Part shown: piece after piece, positions 18,708 to 26,113 of the stretch
Position numbering within the stretch: position 1 is the stretch's first letter
Layout: the number at the start of each line of letters is the position of its first letter
Source: Bryobacterales bacterium
GTDB taxonomy: Bacteria > Acidobacteriota > Terriglobia > Bryobacterales > Bryobacteraceae
Assembly (NCBI GenBank): GCA_020851555.1
Contig: JADZCM010000039.1
Span: forward strand, 1-53,040
Reading direction: 5' to 3'
Length of the DNA stretch: 53,040 nucleotides
Translations under genes and position numbers: made by a program
The notes under the pieces: generated by a model
What the model saw: only the letters and a program-made list of their open reading frames with translations
Told to the model about the DNA's origin: nothing
Databases searched by the model: none

Positions 18708-20453
18708 TCAGATGGCTGCCAGTTCTTCTTCGAGCAGTTGCTTCCGGTACAAGTCGGCGTAGTAGCCGCCGGCGGCGAGCAGTTCCTCGTGGCTGCCCTC
18801 TTCGGCCAGCCTGCCTTTCTCAATGACGAAGATGCGCTCCGCGTTGCGCACGGTGGAGACGCGGTGCGAAATGAGGATGGTGGTGCGGCCGCGCATGGTG
18901 TCCGCGAGGCCGGAGAGAATCCGGTCCTCGGTGATCGTGTCGACGCTGGACAACGCGTCGTCGAGGATCAGGATTCCGGGGTCTCTGAGAATGGCGCGGG
19001 CGATGGCGGTGCGCTGCTTCTGGCCTCCGGACAACGTGATGCCGCGCTCCCCGATAACCGTGGCGAGTCCGCCGGGGAAAGCCGCCAGGTCCGGCCCCAA
19101 ACCCGCCATCCCGGCTGCCCGCAGGATGTCGGCTTCGGCCGCGTTTTCCACCCCGAAGGAGATGTTCTCCGCCAGGGTGGCGCTGAACAGGATGGTCTCC
19201 TGGGGGACGTAGCCGATCTCGCGGCGCAGCGCGGCGGGTGACAACTGACGCACGTCCACGCCGTCGATCAGCACGCTCCCCGCCGTGGGGTCCAGGATGC
19301 GGGCGACAAGCTGGACCAGGGTGGACTTGCCGCTGCCGGTGTGCCCCACGATGGCCACGGTAGCGCCGGCCGGAATCCGGAGGCTGACTCCATCCAGGGC
19401 CTTGCCGGAAGGATACCGGACCTCCACGCCGCGAAACTCGATCTCGCCGCGGAACGGGTCCGGGAGCGGGCGGGGCGAGGGCGGCTCCTCGATGGAGGGC
19501 CGTTCCTTCATCATGGCGTTGATGCGCGCCAGCGAGGCGGCGCCGCGCTGCGCCAGGTTCACCACCCATCCGAAAGCGATCATCGGCCACACCAGGATCA
19601 GCAGGTAGGTGTTGAACATTACGAACTGTCCCAGCGTGATCCGGCCGGCCAGCAGCCTGGCGCCCCCCATCCACAGCACCACCAGCAGCGTCACGCCGAC
19701 CAGCGTCTGGAGCGTGGGCATGAAGGCGCCCGACAGACGGGCGAGCTTGACGTTTTCGGCGACGTATTCCCGGTTCAGCTTCTCGAATTTCTCGAGCTCG
19801 GCCTGTTCCTGGACGTAGGCGCGCACCACCCGGACCCCCGCGACGTTCTCCTGCACGCGGCTGCTGATGTCGGAGAACATCTTCTGGATGCGGTCGAAAC
19901 GCACGTGGATCCTGCGCCCGAAATAGGCCACGGCCAGGCTGATCAGAGGCGCGGGAGCCAGCGCCATCAGCGTGAGAGGCCAGTCCACGATCAGCATGAC
20001 CGCGACCACGAACAGCACCGTAAAGGCGGTTTCGACGGAATACATCAGGCCCGGCCCGAGCATCATGCGGACCGCGTTCAGGTCGTTGGTGGCGCGGGCC
20101 ATGATGTCGCCGGTTCGCACGCGGCCGTAGAAGTCCGCGGAAAGCTCGGTCAGCCGCCGGAAGAAGTCGTTGCGCAGATCGTACTCGATGTCCCTGGAAA
20201 CGCCGATCAGAATGACGCGCATCCAATACTGAAAAACGCCCTTGACGGCGGAGACAGCCACAATCGCGGCCGAAAACCAGACCACCAGCGAGGCCTGGAA
20301 TACGCCTTGCCCCATGGCGTCCACGCCGCGCCCTATGAAGATGGGGAGCGCCGCGTGCAGCAGGTCCTTGACCAGCAGCGCCGCGCCGCCGAGCGCCAGT
20401 CTCCGCCTGTATCGCCGCAGGTAGGGGAGCAGGGTACGGAAATTCTCTTTCAT
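18708..20453 (-). CDS. ABC exporter half-transporter (MsbA/MdlB/TM287 type)
   Basis: ABC exporter, 581 residues: six-TM domain (residues 1-about 310) fused to an ATPase. Walker A GHTGSGKST, signature LSGGQKQR, Walker B ILILDD and H-loop ISHRVS are all present. The residue after Walker B is Asp499 instead of the catalytic Glu. This is the pattern of the degenerate site in heterodimeric exporters such as TM287 and MdlA, so a partner half-transporter encoded elsewhere is likely. It is the last gene of a minus-strand operon; the ATG is only 4 nt after the YdcF stop. Substrate unknown (lipid, peptide or drug are typical). Confidence 0.9.
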   Translation of the reverse strand: MKENFRTLLPYLRRYRRRLALGGAALLVKDLLHAALPIFIGRGVDAMGQGVFQASLVVWFSAAIVAVSAVKGVFQYWMRVILIGVSRDIEYDLRNDFFRRLTELSADFYGRVRTGDIMARATNDLNAVRMMLGPGLMYSVETAFTVLFVVAVMLIVDWPLTLMALAPAPLISLAVAYFGRRIHVRFDRIQKMFSDISSRVQENVAGVRVVRAYVQEQAELEKFEKLNREYVAENVKLARLSGAFMPTLQTLVGVTLLVVLWMGGARLLAGRITLGQFVMFNTYLLILVWPMIAFGWVVNLAQRGAASLARINAMMKERPSIEEPPSPRPLPDPFRGEIEFRGVEVRYPSGKALDGVSLRIPAGATVAIVGHTGSGKSTLVQLVARILDPTAGSVLIDGVDVRQLSPAALRREIGYVPQETILFSATLAENISFGVENAAEADILRAAGMAGLGPDLAAFPGGLATVIGERGITLSGGQKQRTAIARAILRDPGILILDDALSSVDTITEDRILSGLADTMRGRTTILISHRVSTVRNAERIFVIEKGRLAEEGSHEELLAAGGYYADLYRKQLLEEELAAI

Positions 20454-20457
20454 CCGG

Positions 20458-21060
20458 TCAGAGGCCGAACCAGCCGGCCACCGTCTTCATCCATTCCAGC
20501 ACAAACCGCTTCTGCCCCTCCCGTGTGTTCCACCACCCTCCCGGACGGAAGTAAGGGTCGGCGGCGGCCACCACGCGGAATTCAACGCCGGGCGCCGCGG
20601 CGCGGAACAGCCCGCCCGCGCGGCGGGTGTGGTAGTCGCTGGTGACCAGCAGGCAGCGGCGCACGCGCCGCCGCTGCAACTCCAGCGCCGCCACCGCCGC
20701 CTCCTCGCGGGTTGAGAGCGCCGAGTGCGCCAGCGGCACGAACCAGGATTCAGGATATCCCGCGCGCACGGCGAACGGGATGGCAAGTTCAGCCTCGTTC
20801 AGGCCGTAGAGCCCCTCGGGGCCGCTCACCAGGACCGTCCCGGTGAAGCCCCGGCGCACCAGTTCCGCCCCCGCGAGCACCCGGTTCCCGCTGAAATCGC
20901 CCGCCAGAACCAAAGCGACGTCAGCCGTGGCGGGGTCTTCCGCGCGCACCAGGTACCGGCCCATGGCTGCCATCCACAGCGGATGGGAGATCCAGATGCC
21001 GGCCGCCAGCAGGAGCGGAACCGCGATGCGCGCCAGGGTGGAACTTCTGCCGCCGGCCAC
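20458..21060 (-). CDS. YdcF/ElyC/SanA family protein (DUF218)
   Basis: 200 residues. One N-terminal TM (IAVPLLLAAGIWI) anchors a periplasmic DUF218 domain, with ALVLAGDFSGNR for the family's first motif and LVTSDYHTRRA for its last. Members such as SanA and ElyC affect envelope integrity and lipid-carrier metabolism, but their chemistry is unsettled. The GTG start is 3 nt after the stop of the upstream gene and the stop is 4 nt before the ABC exporter, so expression is tightly linked to both. An envelope role alongside the exporter is inferred. Confidence 0.83.
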   Translation of the reverse strand: MAGGRSSTLARIAVPLLLAAGIWISHPLWMAAMGRYLVRAEDPATADVALVLAGDFSGNRVLAGAELVRRGFTGTVLVSGPEGLYGLNEAELAIPFAVRAGYPESWFVPLAHSALSTREEAAVAALELQRRRVRRCLLVTSDYHTRRAGGLFRAAAPGVEFRVVAAADPYFRPGGWWNTREGQKRFVLEWMKTVAGWFGL

Positions 21061-21063
21061 GGA

Positions 21064-21426
21064 CTACGTCTGGTCCGAGGAGTTCGTCGAATCCAGCCTT
21101 CCGACCGTCTTGAGCTTCTGATAAAGCCTCTCGACTTCCTCCTCGTCCTCGGCTCGGAGCAGCGGGTAGCGGATGGCCTTCGGTTCATCACATCCCGGCG
21201 GAACGGGCGGGAGCGCGGTCTGACGCGGCGCCGGGCCGGTCTTCCGTTCTCTCTTTCTGACGGGGCGCAGGCCGAGCAGCACCAGCACCAGGGAAGCCAG
21301 CAGAAGGACCGACATGCCGAAGATGGCGGGGGGCCACCGGAGGGCGCCCCATCCGGCCAGTGCCGCAAGCAGCCACAGCGAGAGACCAGCCCAGACGTAG
21401 AATCGTGACGGAACCTGGCGTTTCAT
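21064..21426 (-). CDS. Hypothetical small membrane protein
   Basis: Not recognised. 120 residues with two adjacent TM helices (about residues 10-27 and 33-52). A basic linker (RKRERK) and a soluble tail follow, ending in an acidic helix (AEDEEEVERLYQKL). The tail is on the cytoplasmic side if the positive-inside rule holds. A GTG one codon upstream (21429) is an alternative start. It is within the amidase/ydcF operon: 43 nt after the amidase stop, 3 nt before the next gene. Confidence 0.65.
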   Translation of the reverse strand: MKRQVPSRFYVWAGLSLWLLAALAGWGALRWPPAIFGMSVLLLASLVLVLLGLRPVRKRERKTGPAPRQTALPPVPPGCDEPKAIRYPLLRAEDEEEVERLYQKLKTVGRLDSTNSSDQT

Positions 21427-21469
21427 CACGCACCCACCACCTTAAGCCTACTATCGGCGGCGGGCAGCG

Positions 21470-22831
21470 TCAAATGCCGTGATCTTCGAGCGCCGCGGAG
21501 ACACGCAGGACTGTGGCTTCGTCGAAGCTCCGGCCGGCGATTTGCAGCCCCAGCGGCAGCCCGCGTGAACTGGAGCCACAAGGCATGGAGAGCGCGGGAA
21601 GGCCCAGCACATTGAAGGGCCGGACGAAGCGGGTAGCGGCCAGCCTGACATCCACCCGCCGCCCCCCCAACTCCACGGTGGTCTCTTCGATCTTCGGCGC
21701 GGGCAACGGCGTGGCGGGTGTGAACAGGCAGTCCACCTCGCGCCACACCGCCGCGAACTCCCGGCATTTCTCGCGGCGGAGGCGCTGGGCGTTCACGTAG
21801 TCGGTCGCGGGGATCAGCCGGCCCTGGTCGAGCAGGGCCCGCACATCGGCGCCGAAGTCCGCCCGGCGGGACTGATCCTTCTCAAAAATCGCGGCCGCCT
21901 CCGCCAGCAAGATCAGCCGGCCGATGGCGTTCACCTGGTCGATGTCGGGGAGTTTAACCTGAACCAGGCCGGCCCCGAGGGCCTCGGCGGCGCGGCTCGC
22001 CGCGCGAAGGGCTGCGATCACCTCGGCATCAGCGCCTTCGAGGAGGTTGTCCTGGGGTATCCCAATCCGCAGTCCGTCCAGGCGCAGTTGCGCGCCGGGC
22101 ACGTAACGGGGGGCGGGCTTCCGGCTGCAACTGGGATCGCGCGGGTCGTGCCCGGCGATTGCCTCCAGCGCGAGCGCCGCGTCGCGCGCTGACCGCGCGA
22201 GCGGTCCCATGTGGTCCAGGCTGAAGTCCAGCGGCAGCACGCCGTAGCGGCTCACGCGGCCGTGCGTCGGCTTCAGGCCGACCACCCCGCAGAACGAGGC
22301 GGGGATGCGGATCGATCCGCCGGTGTCCGTGCCCATAGCCAGAAAGACCATCCCCGCCGCGACCGCGGTGGCCGAACCGCCGCTCGATCCCCCGGCGACC
22401 CTCTCCGGATCCCGCGGATTACGAACCGCGCCGTAGTGCGGGTTGACCGAGGTGATGCCGTAGGCCAACTCGTGCATGTTGGTCTTGCCGACGATCACCG
22501 CTCCGGCCCCGGTCAGCCGTTCCACCACCGCGGCGTCATGATCGGGGACGTAGTCCGCGAAGATGCGGGAGCCGCACGTGGTGCGGACGCCGCGAGTGGA
22601 GAAGACGTCTTTCAGCGCGACCGGGATCCCGTGCAGGGGTCCGCGGTCCACGCCCGCGGCGAGTTCTTCGTCCAGGCGCCGTGCCCGGGCGAGGGCGCTC
22701 TGCGCCATCACCGTGATGAAGGCGTTCACCCGGCCGTCGAGCCGCGCGATGCGGTCCAGCGACTCCTGGACCAGTTCGTGAACGCTGAGTTTCTTCGCGC
22801 GCAGTTCCGCGGCAGCCTGGAGGACGGTCAT
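21470..22831 (-). CDS. Amidase-signature family hydrolase (GatA/AtzE-like)
   Basis: Amidase-signature enzyme, 453 residues. The Ser-cisSer-Lys triad is intact: Lys74 (VALKDVF), cis-Ser149 (GGSSGGSA) and nucleophile Ser173 ([12 protein letters not shown]), with the same spacing as in GatA. It hydrolyses or transfers an amide; the substrate is not predictable. It may be a stand-alone amidase or an AtzE-like enzyme. Its ATG overlaps the TGA of a 59-residue gene (ATGA), the arrangement typical of GatC-type partner subunits. There is no GatB gene in the window, so a role in tRNA transamidation is not supported. Confidence 0.92.
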   Translation of the reverse strand: MTVLQAAAELRAKKLSVHELVQESLDRIARLDGRVNAFITVMAQSALARARRLDEELAAGVDRGPLHGIPVALKDVFSTRGVRTTCGSRIFADYVPDHDAAVVERLTGAGAVIVGKTNMHELAYGITSVNPHYGAVRNPRDPERVAGGSSGGSATAVAAGMVFLAMGTDTGGSIRIPASFCGVVGLKPTHGRVSRYGVLPLDFSLDHMGPLARSARDAALALEAIAGHDPRDPSCSRKPAPRYVPGAQLRLDGLRIGIPQDNLLEGADAEVIAALRAASRAAEALGAGLVQVKLPDIDQVNAIGRLILLAEAAAIFEKDQSRRADFGADVRALLDQGRLIPATDYVNAQRLRREKCREFAAVWREVDCLFTPATPLPAPKIEETTVELGGRRVDVRLAATRFVRPFNVLGLPALSMPCGSSSRGLPLGLQIAGRSFDEATVLRVSAALEDHGI

Positions 22832-23007
22832 AGGGAATCCTCGTCAGGGGGCTCGAAGACGACGGCAGGTTCCGCCTCGTAAGGCATGGCTTCCACCTGC
22901 GGCCGCAAAAGCGCCTCCAGGCCGTCGAGCGCGGGCACGATCTTGTCCACCTCGGCATCCGGGATCTCCGGCGCCAGCCCGCGCGCGATCAGGTTCCATT
23001 TCCGCAT
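22828..23007 (-). CDS. GatC/AtzG-like mini-subunit of the amidase
   Basis: 59-residue gene found by reading upstream of the amidase. It starts MRKWNLIARGLAPEIPDAEV and ends [14 protein letters not shown]. The composition and layout (a helical segment with IPDAEVDKIVPALDGLEALL, then a proline/acidic tail with EPAVVF) resemble GatC and the small AtzG partners that wrap around amidase-signature enzymes. The TGA overlaps the amidase ATG by one base pair of codons (ATGA), so translation is coupled. No SD is seen; a TAGAAT hexamer lies 9 nt before the ATG. The assignment to GatC/AtzG is inference; its reality as a gene rests on coupling and position. Confidence 0.65.
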   Translation of the reverse strand: MRKWNLIARGLAPEIPDAEVDKIVPALDGLEALLRPQVEAMPYEAEPAVVFEPPDEDSL

Positions 23008-23016
23008 GAGACTGCT

Positions 23017-23022
23017 ATTCTA
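23017..23022 (-). promoter_or_regulatory. Putative -10 element before the GatC-like gene
   Basis: On the minus strand TAGAAT lies 9 nt before the ATG of the GatC/AtzG-like gene, with no SD between. It is in a short divergent region (23008-23056) shared with the plus-strand LolA-like gene. No clear -35. Confidence 0.35.
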
Positions 23023-23056
23023 CAGCGGCGCTAAACTGGAATGAGAGAGGCTTGCA

Positions 23057-23830
23057 GTGAGGACCTGGTGGATCGCAGTGCTCGCGGCGGCGCTGGCGCC
23101 GGCCGCCTGGACCGCTGACGCGGACCTGTCCGAGGCCCGGATAGAGGAAATCATCGGGAAGTTCGCCGCCAAAGAGACGGAGTTCACCCGCGCCCGGGCG
23201 AACTACACTTACCGCCAGAGCGCGCGCCTCGAAGAACTGGACGAGTTCGGCAACGTGCGCGGGCGGTGGGAGATGGTCTCGGACATCGTATTCCCCGCGG
23301 GCAAGCGGACGGAGAAGGTCGTGCGCGCGCCGGTGGGGACCCTGCGGAACATCATCATGACGCCGCAGGACGAGCAGGACCTCCGCGACGTGCAGCCCTT
23401 CGTGATGACGACCACGGAACTCCCGGACTACCTCGTCCGCTACCTGGGAAAGCAGAACGCCGACGAGATTCCGTGTTTCGTCTTTGCGGTCAAGCCGAAA
23501 CGGATGGAGGAGGGCCGGCGCTATTTCTCAGGGATGATCTGGGTGGACGACCGCGACCTGCAAATCGTGAAGACCTACGGCCGCGGCGTCGGGCTTCTCA
23601 AGAAAAACTCGGACAACCAGTTTCCGAAGTTCGAAACCTACCGCGAACAGATCGACGGGAAGTACTGGTTTCCCATTTACACTCGAGCCGATGACGTGCT
23701 GCACTTCCAGAGCGGCCTGTCGCAGCGCATTCGCATGACGGTCAGGTACCAGGACTACAAGCAGTTCCGCAGCGAAGTCCAGATCAAGTACGAGGAGCCG
23801 GTCGAATCCAACGAGACCAAGAAGCCCTGA
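23057..23830 (+). CDS. LolA-like outer membrane lipoprotein-sorting family protein
   Basis: 257 residues, exported (signal WWIAVLAAALAPAAWTADA). The rest is beta-rich, with short strands such as YTYRQSARLEEL, YFSGMIWVDDRDLQIVKTYG and KYWFPIYTRADD, resembling LolA/LolB-fold proteins that bind lipid or acyl groups in the periplasm. Family assignment is from this general pattern and is moderate. GTG start with GAGAGAGG about 6 nt upstream. The stop overlaps the presumed start of the membrane glycosyltransferase. Confidence 0.7.
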   Translation: MRTWWIAVLAAALAPAAWTADADLSEARIEEIIGKFAAKETEFTRARANYTYRQSARLEELDEFGNVRGRWEMVSDIVFPAGKRTEKVVRAPVGTLRNIIMTPQDEQDLRDVQPFVMTTTELPDYLVRYLGKQNADEIPCFVFAVKPKRMEEGRRYFSGMIWVDDRDLQIVKTYGRGVGLLKKNSDNQFPKFETYREQIDGKYWFPIYTRADDVLHFQSGLSQRIRMTVRYQDYKQFRSEVQIKYEEPVESNETKKP

Positions 23831-25173
23831 GCGCGAACTCCGCGGCCCCGCGCCGCGCCCGGCGCGCCGCGGCGCTCCTGTTCCTTGCCGCGGCAGCGGT
23901 CTATAACGCGAACTTGCAGCGGATCGCAGCGGGCGACACCGTGGCGGCGTCCCTACTGCCCTTTGCCGTCTGGCTGGACGGTTCGGTAGCGTTGGACCGC
24001 TTCTACCCCTACCTGGCGGAGAACGCCCCGGGCCAGATGCACGGGTTCGTCCTGCGGAACGGCCACGCCTACTCCGCCTACCCCATCGCGCTGCCCCTGT
24101 TGATCTCGCCGTTTTATGCGCCGGCGGCGCTGTGGGTCCGCGTTGCAGGATGGGACACCGGGAGGATCGTGTTGTTCGCGGGCGTGCTGGAGAAACTGGC
24201 CGCCTCGCTGGTGGCGAGCCTCTCGGCGGCGCTGTTCTACTTACTCGCCCTGCGGCTGACTTCGAGCCGCGGGGCGTTGCTCCTGGCCCTGGTCTACGCG
24301 TTCGCCACCGAGACATGGGCGGTCTCCAGCCAGGCTCTCTGGCAGCACGGAGGCGGCCAACTGGCCACGATCGCGGGTTTGGCGGCGCTGCTGCAGGTCT
24401 GGGAGAAGCCGGGACATCGCGCCCAGTTGCTGGCAGCGGGACTGGCATCGGGCCTGGCCGCCGCCATCCGGCCCACGAACGGCGTCTTCGTTGCGGCTGT
24501 ACTGGTGTGGCTGGCGGTTGCGCGGCGCAAGCCGCTGGAGTTGGCGCTGGCGGCGGCCGCGCCGGCGCTGCTGGGCCTGGCTACGGCGGCATACAACCTG
24601 CACGTTTTCGGAAGAGTGACCGGCGGTTACGACATGGCGTTTGACGCTCTGCCTTCCGGCGGCTTGCTGGGGACGCTGGCCAGCCCGGCCCGAGGTCTGC
24701 TGGTATATACGCCGGTGGCGCTGTTCTCCCTGCCGGGCGTGTGGGCATGGCGGCGGGACCGGGCGCGGTGGAGCCAGCCGGTGTGGTCCGTTTCCGCGTT
24801 CACGGCCCTGGCGCTTATACTCACGGCGGGCCTCTGGCGGATCTGGTGGGGAGGACACTGCTACGGCCCGAGGCTTCTCGCGGATGCCATACCGTTTCTG
24901 GTCCTGCTGATGACGCCGGCTTTGGACTACATCCGGCGCTCCCTGACGCTGCGCGCGGCGTTCGCGGCGCTCCTGGCTTGGTCCGTCTTCACCCAGGCGG
25001 TGGGAGCGTTCTGCTACCCGAACTCGAACTGGGACGAGACGCCGGCCGCCGTGGGCCGGCAGCCTGCCAGGCTCTGGGACTGGCGCGACAACCCCATCTC
25101 GCGCAGCCTCGCCGCCGGACCGCGTCTCGGACCGGACCGGCGCGCGCTGCCCAAGCTGAGGGAACTGCTGTGA
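23827..25173 (+). CDS. Polytopic membrane glycosyltransferase-like protein (PMT/GT39 type)
   Basis: Multi-pass inner-membrane protein of about 448 residues with around ten TM helices. It has the large-GT layout: first TM, then an acidic loop (AAGDTVAAS with Asp) and alternating hydrophobic stretches such as LVASLSAALFYLLAL and LLALVYAFATETWAV. By family it would move sugars from a lipid carrier outside the membrane. Start: the first standard codon in the frame is TTG 23914, but that removes the first TM (ALLFLAAAAVY) and has no SD. CTG 23827, overlapping the previous stop as CTGA, restores it and is preferred. Substrate unknown. Confidence 0.72.
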   Translation: MSANSAAPRRARRAAALLFLAAAAVYNANLQRIAAGDTVAASLLPFAVWLDGSVALDRFYPYLAENAPGQMHGFVLRNGHAYSAYPIALPLLISPFYAPAALWVRVAGWDTGRIVLFAGVLEKLAASLVASLSAALFYLLALRLTSSRGALLLALVYAFATETWAVSSQALWQHGGGQLATIAGLAALLQVWEKPGHRAQLLAAGLASGLAAAIRPTNGVFVAAVLVWLAVARRKPLELALAAAAPALLGLATAAYNLHVFGRVTGGYDMAFDALPSGGLLGTLASPARGLLVYTPVALFSLPGVWAWRRDRARWSQPVWSVSAFTALALILTAGLWRIWWGGHCYGPRLLADAIPFLVLLMTPALDYIRRSLTLRAAFAALLAWSVFTQAVGAFCYPNSNWDETPAAVGRQPARLWDWRDNPISRSLAAGPRLGPDRRALPKLRELL

Positions 25174-25195
25174 CGGTCTCCGGGAAGGAGGATTC

Positions 25196-26068
25196 GTGAG
25201 ACGATATTCGCGCCGGCTCTCCGGCGCATTGTTCCTGCTGTTACTGGTTTCGAGCCTGTCCGCGCAGCAGGACGGGAGCTTCTTTTTCGTGCAGATCTCG
25301 GACCCTCAGTTCGGGTTCCAGGCGGGTGACAAGGACTTCGAACAGGAGACCGCCGCGTTCGAGTTCGTGGTCAGCAGTCTCAACCGCCTGCGTCCGGCGT
25401 TCGTCGTGGCCACGGGAGACCTGGTGAACCGGGCAGGAGACCCCGCGCAGACCGCGGAGTACCTGCGCATCGCCTCCCGGCTCGACCGATCCATCCCGCT
25501 CTACAACGTCGCCGGCAATCATGACCTCGGCAATCAGCCGGCCCCGGCAAGCCTGGCCGCCTATCGCGAGAGGTTCGGGCGCGACTACTACAGCTTCCGC
25601 CACGGGAGCCTGTTCGGGATCGTCCTCAACACCAGCCTGATCACGGCTCCGGAGAAGGCTCCGGCGGAGGCGGCGCAACAGGAGGCATGGCTGCGCGGGG
25701 AGTTGGGCAGGGCGCGGGCGAGCGGCGCGGCGCACATCGTCGTCTTCCAGCACTATCCCTGGTTCCTGGAGAAGCCCGATGAGCCGGACCAGTACTTCAA
25801 CGTCCCGCTGGAGCGCCGGCGGCCCTACCTCGATCTGCTCAAGGCGGCGGGCGTCCGGTACGTGTTCGCCGGCCATCTGCACCGCAACGGCGCGGGCAGG
25901 GACGGCGAACTCCAGATGATCACCACCGGACCGGTGGGAAGGCCCTTGGGCGCGGATCCCTCCGGCATCCGGGTGGTCCTCGTGCGGTCCGACCGGCTGG
26001 AGCACAGCTACTACGGCCTCGGATCGCTGCCTAACCGGATCGAAATACATCCGAGCCGGATCCCCTAG
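25196..26068 (+). CDS. Secreted calcineurin-like metallophosphoesterase (CPPED1-like)
   Basis: 290 residues with a Sec signal (LFLLLLVSSLSAQQ). All five metallophosphoesterase blocks are seen: ISDPQFG, GDLVN, GNHD, FQHYPW and GHLHRN. The first block is DPQFG rather than DxH, as in the CPPED1 group. Two metal ions would be held by these Asp, Asn and His residues in the periplasm or outside. GTG start with GGGAAGGAGG (25182-25191) upstream, 22 nt after the glycosyltransferase stop, so part of the same operon. Phosphoester substrate unknown. Confidence 0.9.
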   Translation: MRRYSRRLSGALFLLLLVSSLSAQQDGSFFFVQISDPQFGFQAGDKDFEQETAAFEFVVSSLNRLRPAFVVATGDLVNRAGDPAQTAEYLRIASRLDRSIPLYNVAGNHDLGNQPAPASLAAYRERFGRDYYSFRHGSLFGIVLNTSLITAPEKAPAEAAQQEAWLRGELGRARASGAAHIVVFQHYPWFLEKPDEPDQYFNVPLERRRPYLDLLKAAGVRYVFAGHLHRNGAGRDGELQMITTGPVGRPLGADPSGIRVVLVRSDRLEHSYYGLGSLPNRIEIHPSRIP

Positions 26069-26100
26069 CCCCCTCACAGGGCGCTTGCCGCGGCAGGTGC

Positions 26101-26106
26101 TATAGT
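26101..26106 (+). promoter_or_regulatory. Putative -10 element before the S9 peptidase gene
   Basis: TATAGT lies 7 nt before the ATG of the S9 peptidase, with no SD in between. The gene could also be read from the upstream operon. TTGCCG at 26085 is only 10 nt away, too close to serve as the -35. Confidence 0.4.
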
Positions 26107-26113
26107 CGCGGAT

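Noticed and set aside
26085..26106. TTGCCG plus TATAGT as a full sigma-70 promoter for the S9 peptidase
   Set aside because: The spacer is only 10 nt, too short; only the -10-like part is kept as a candidate.
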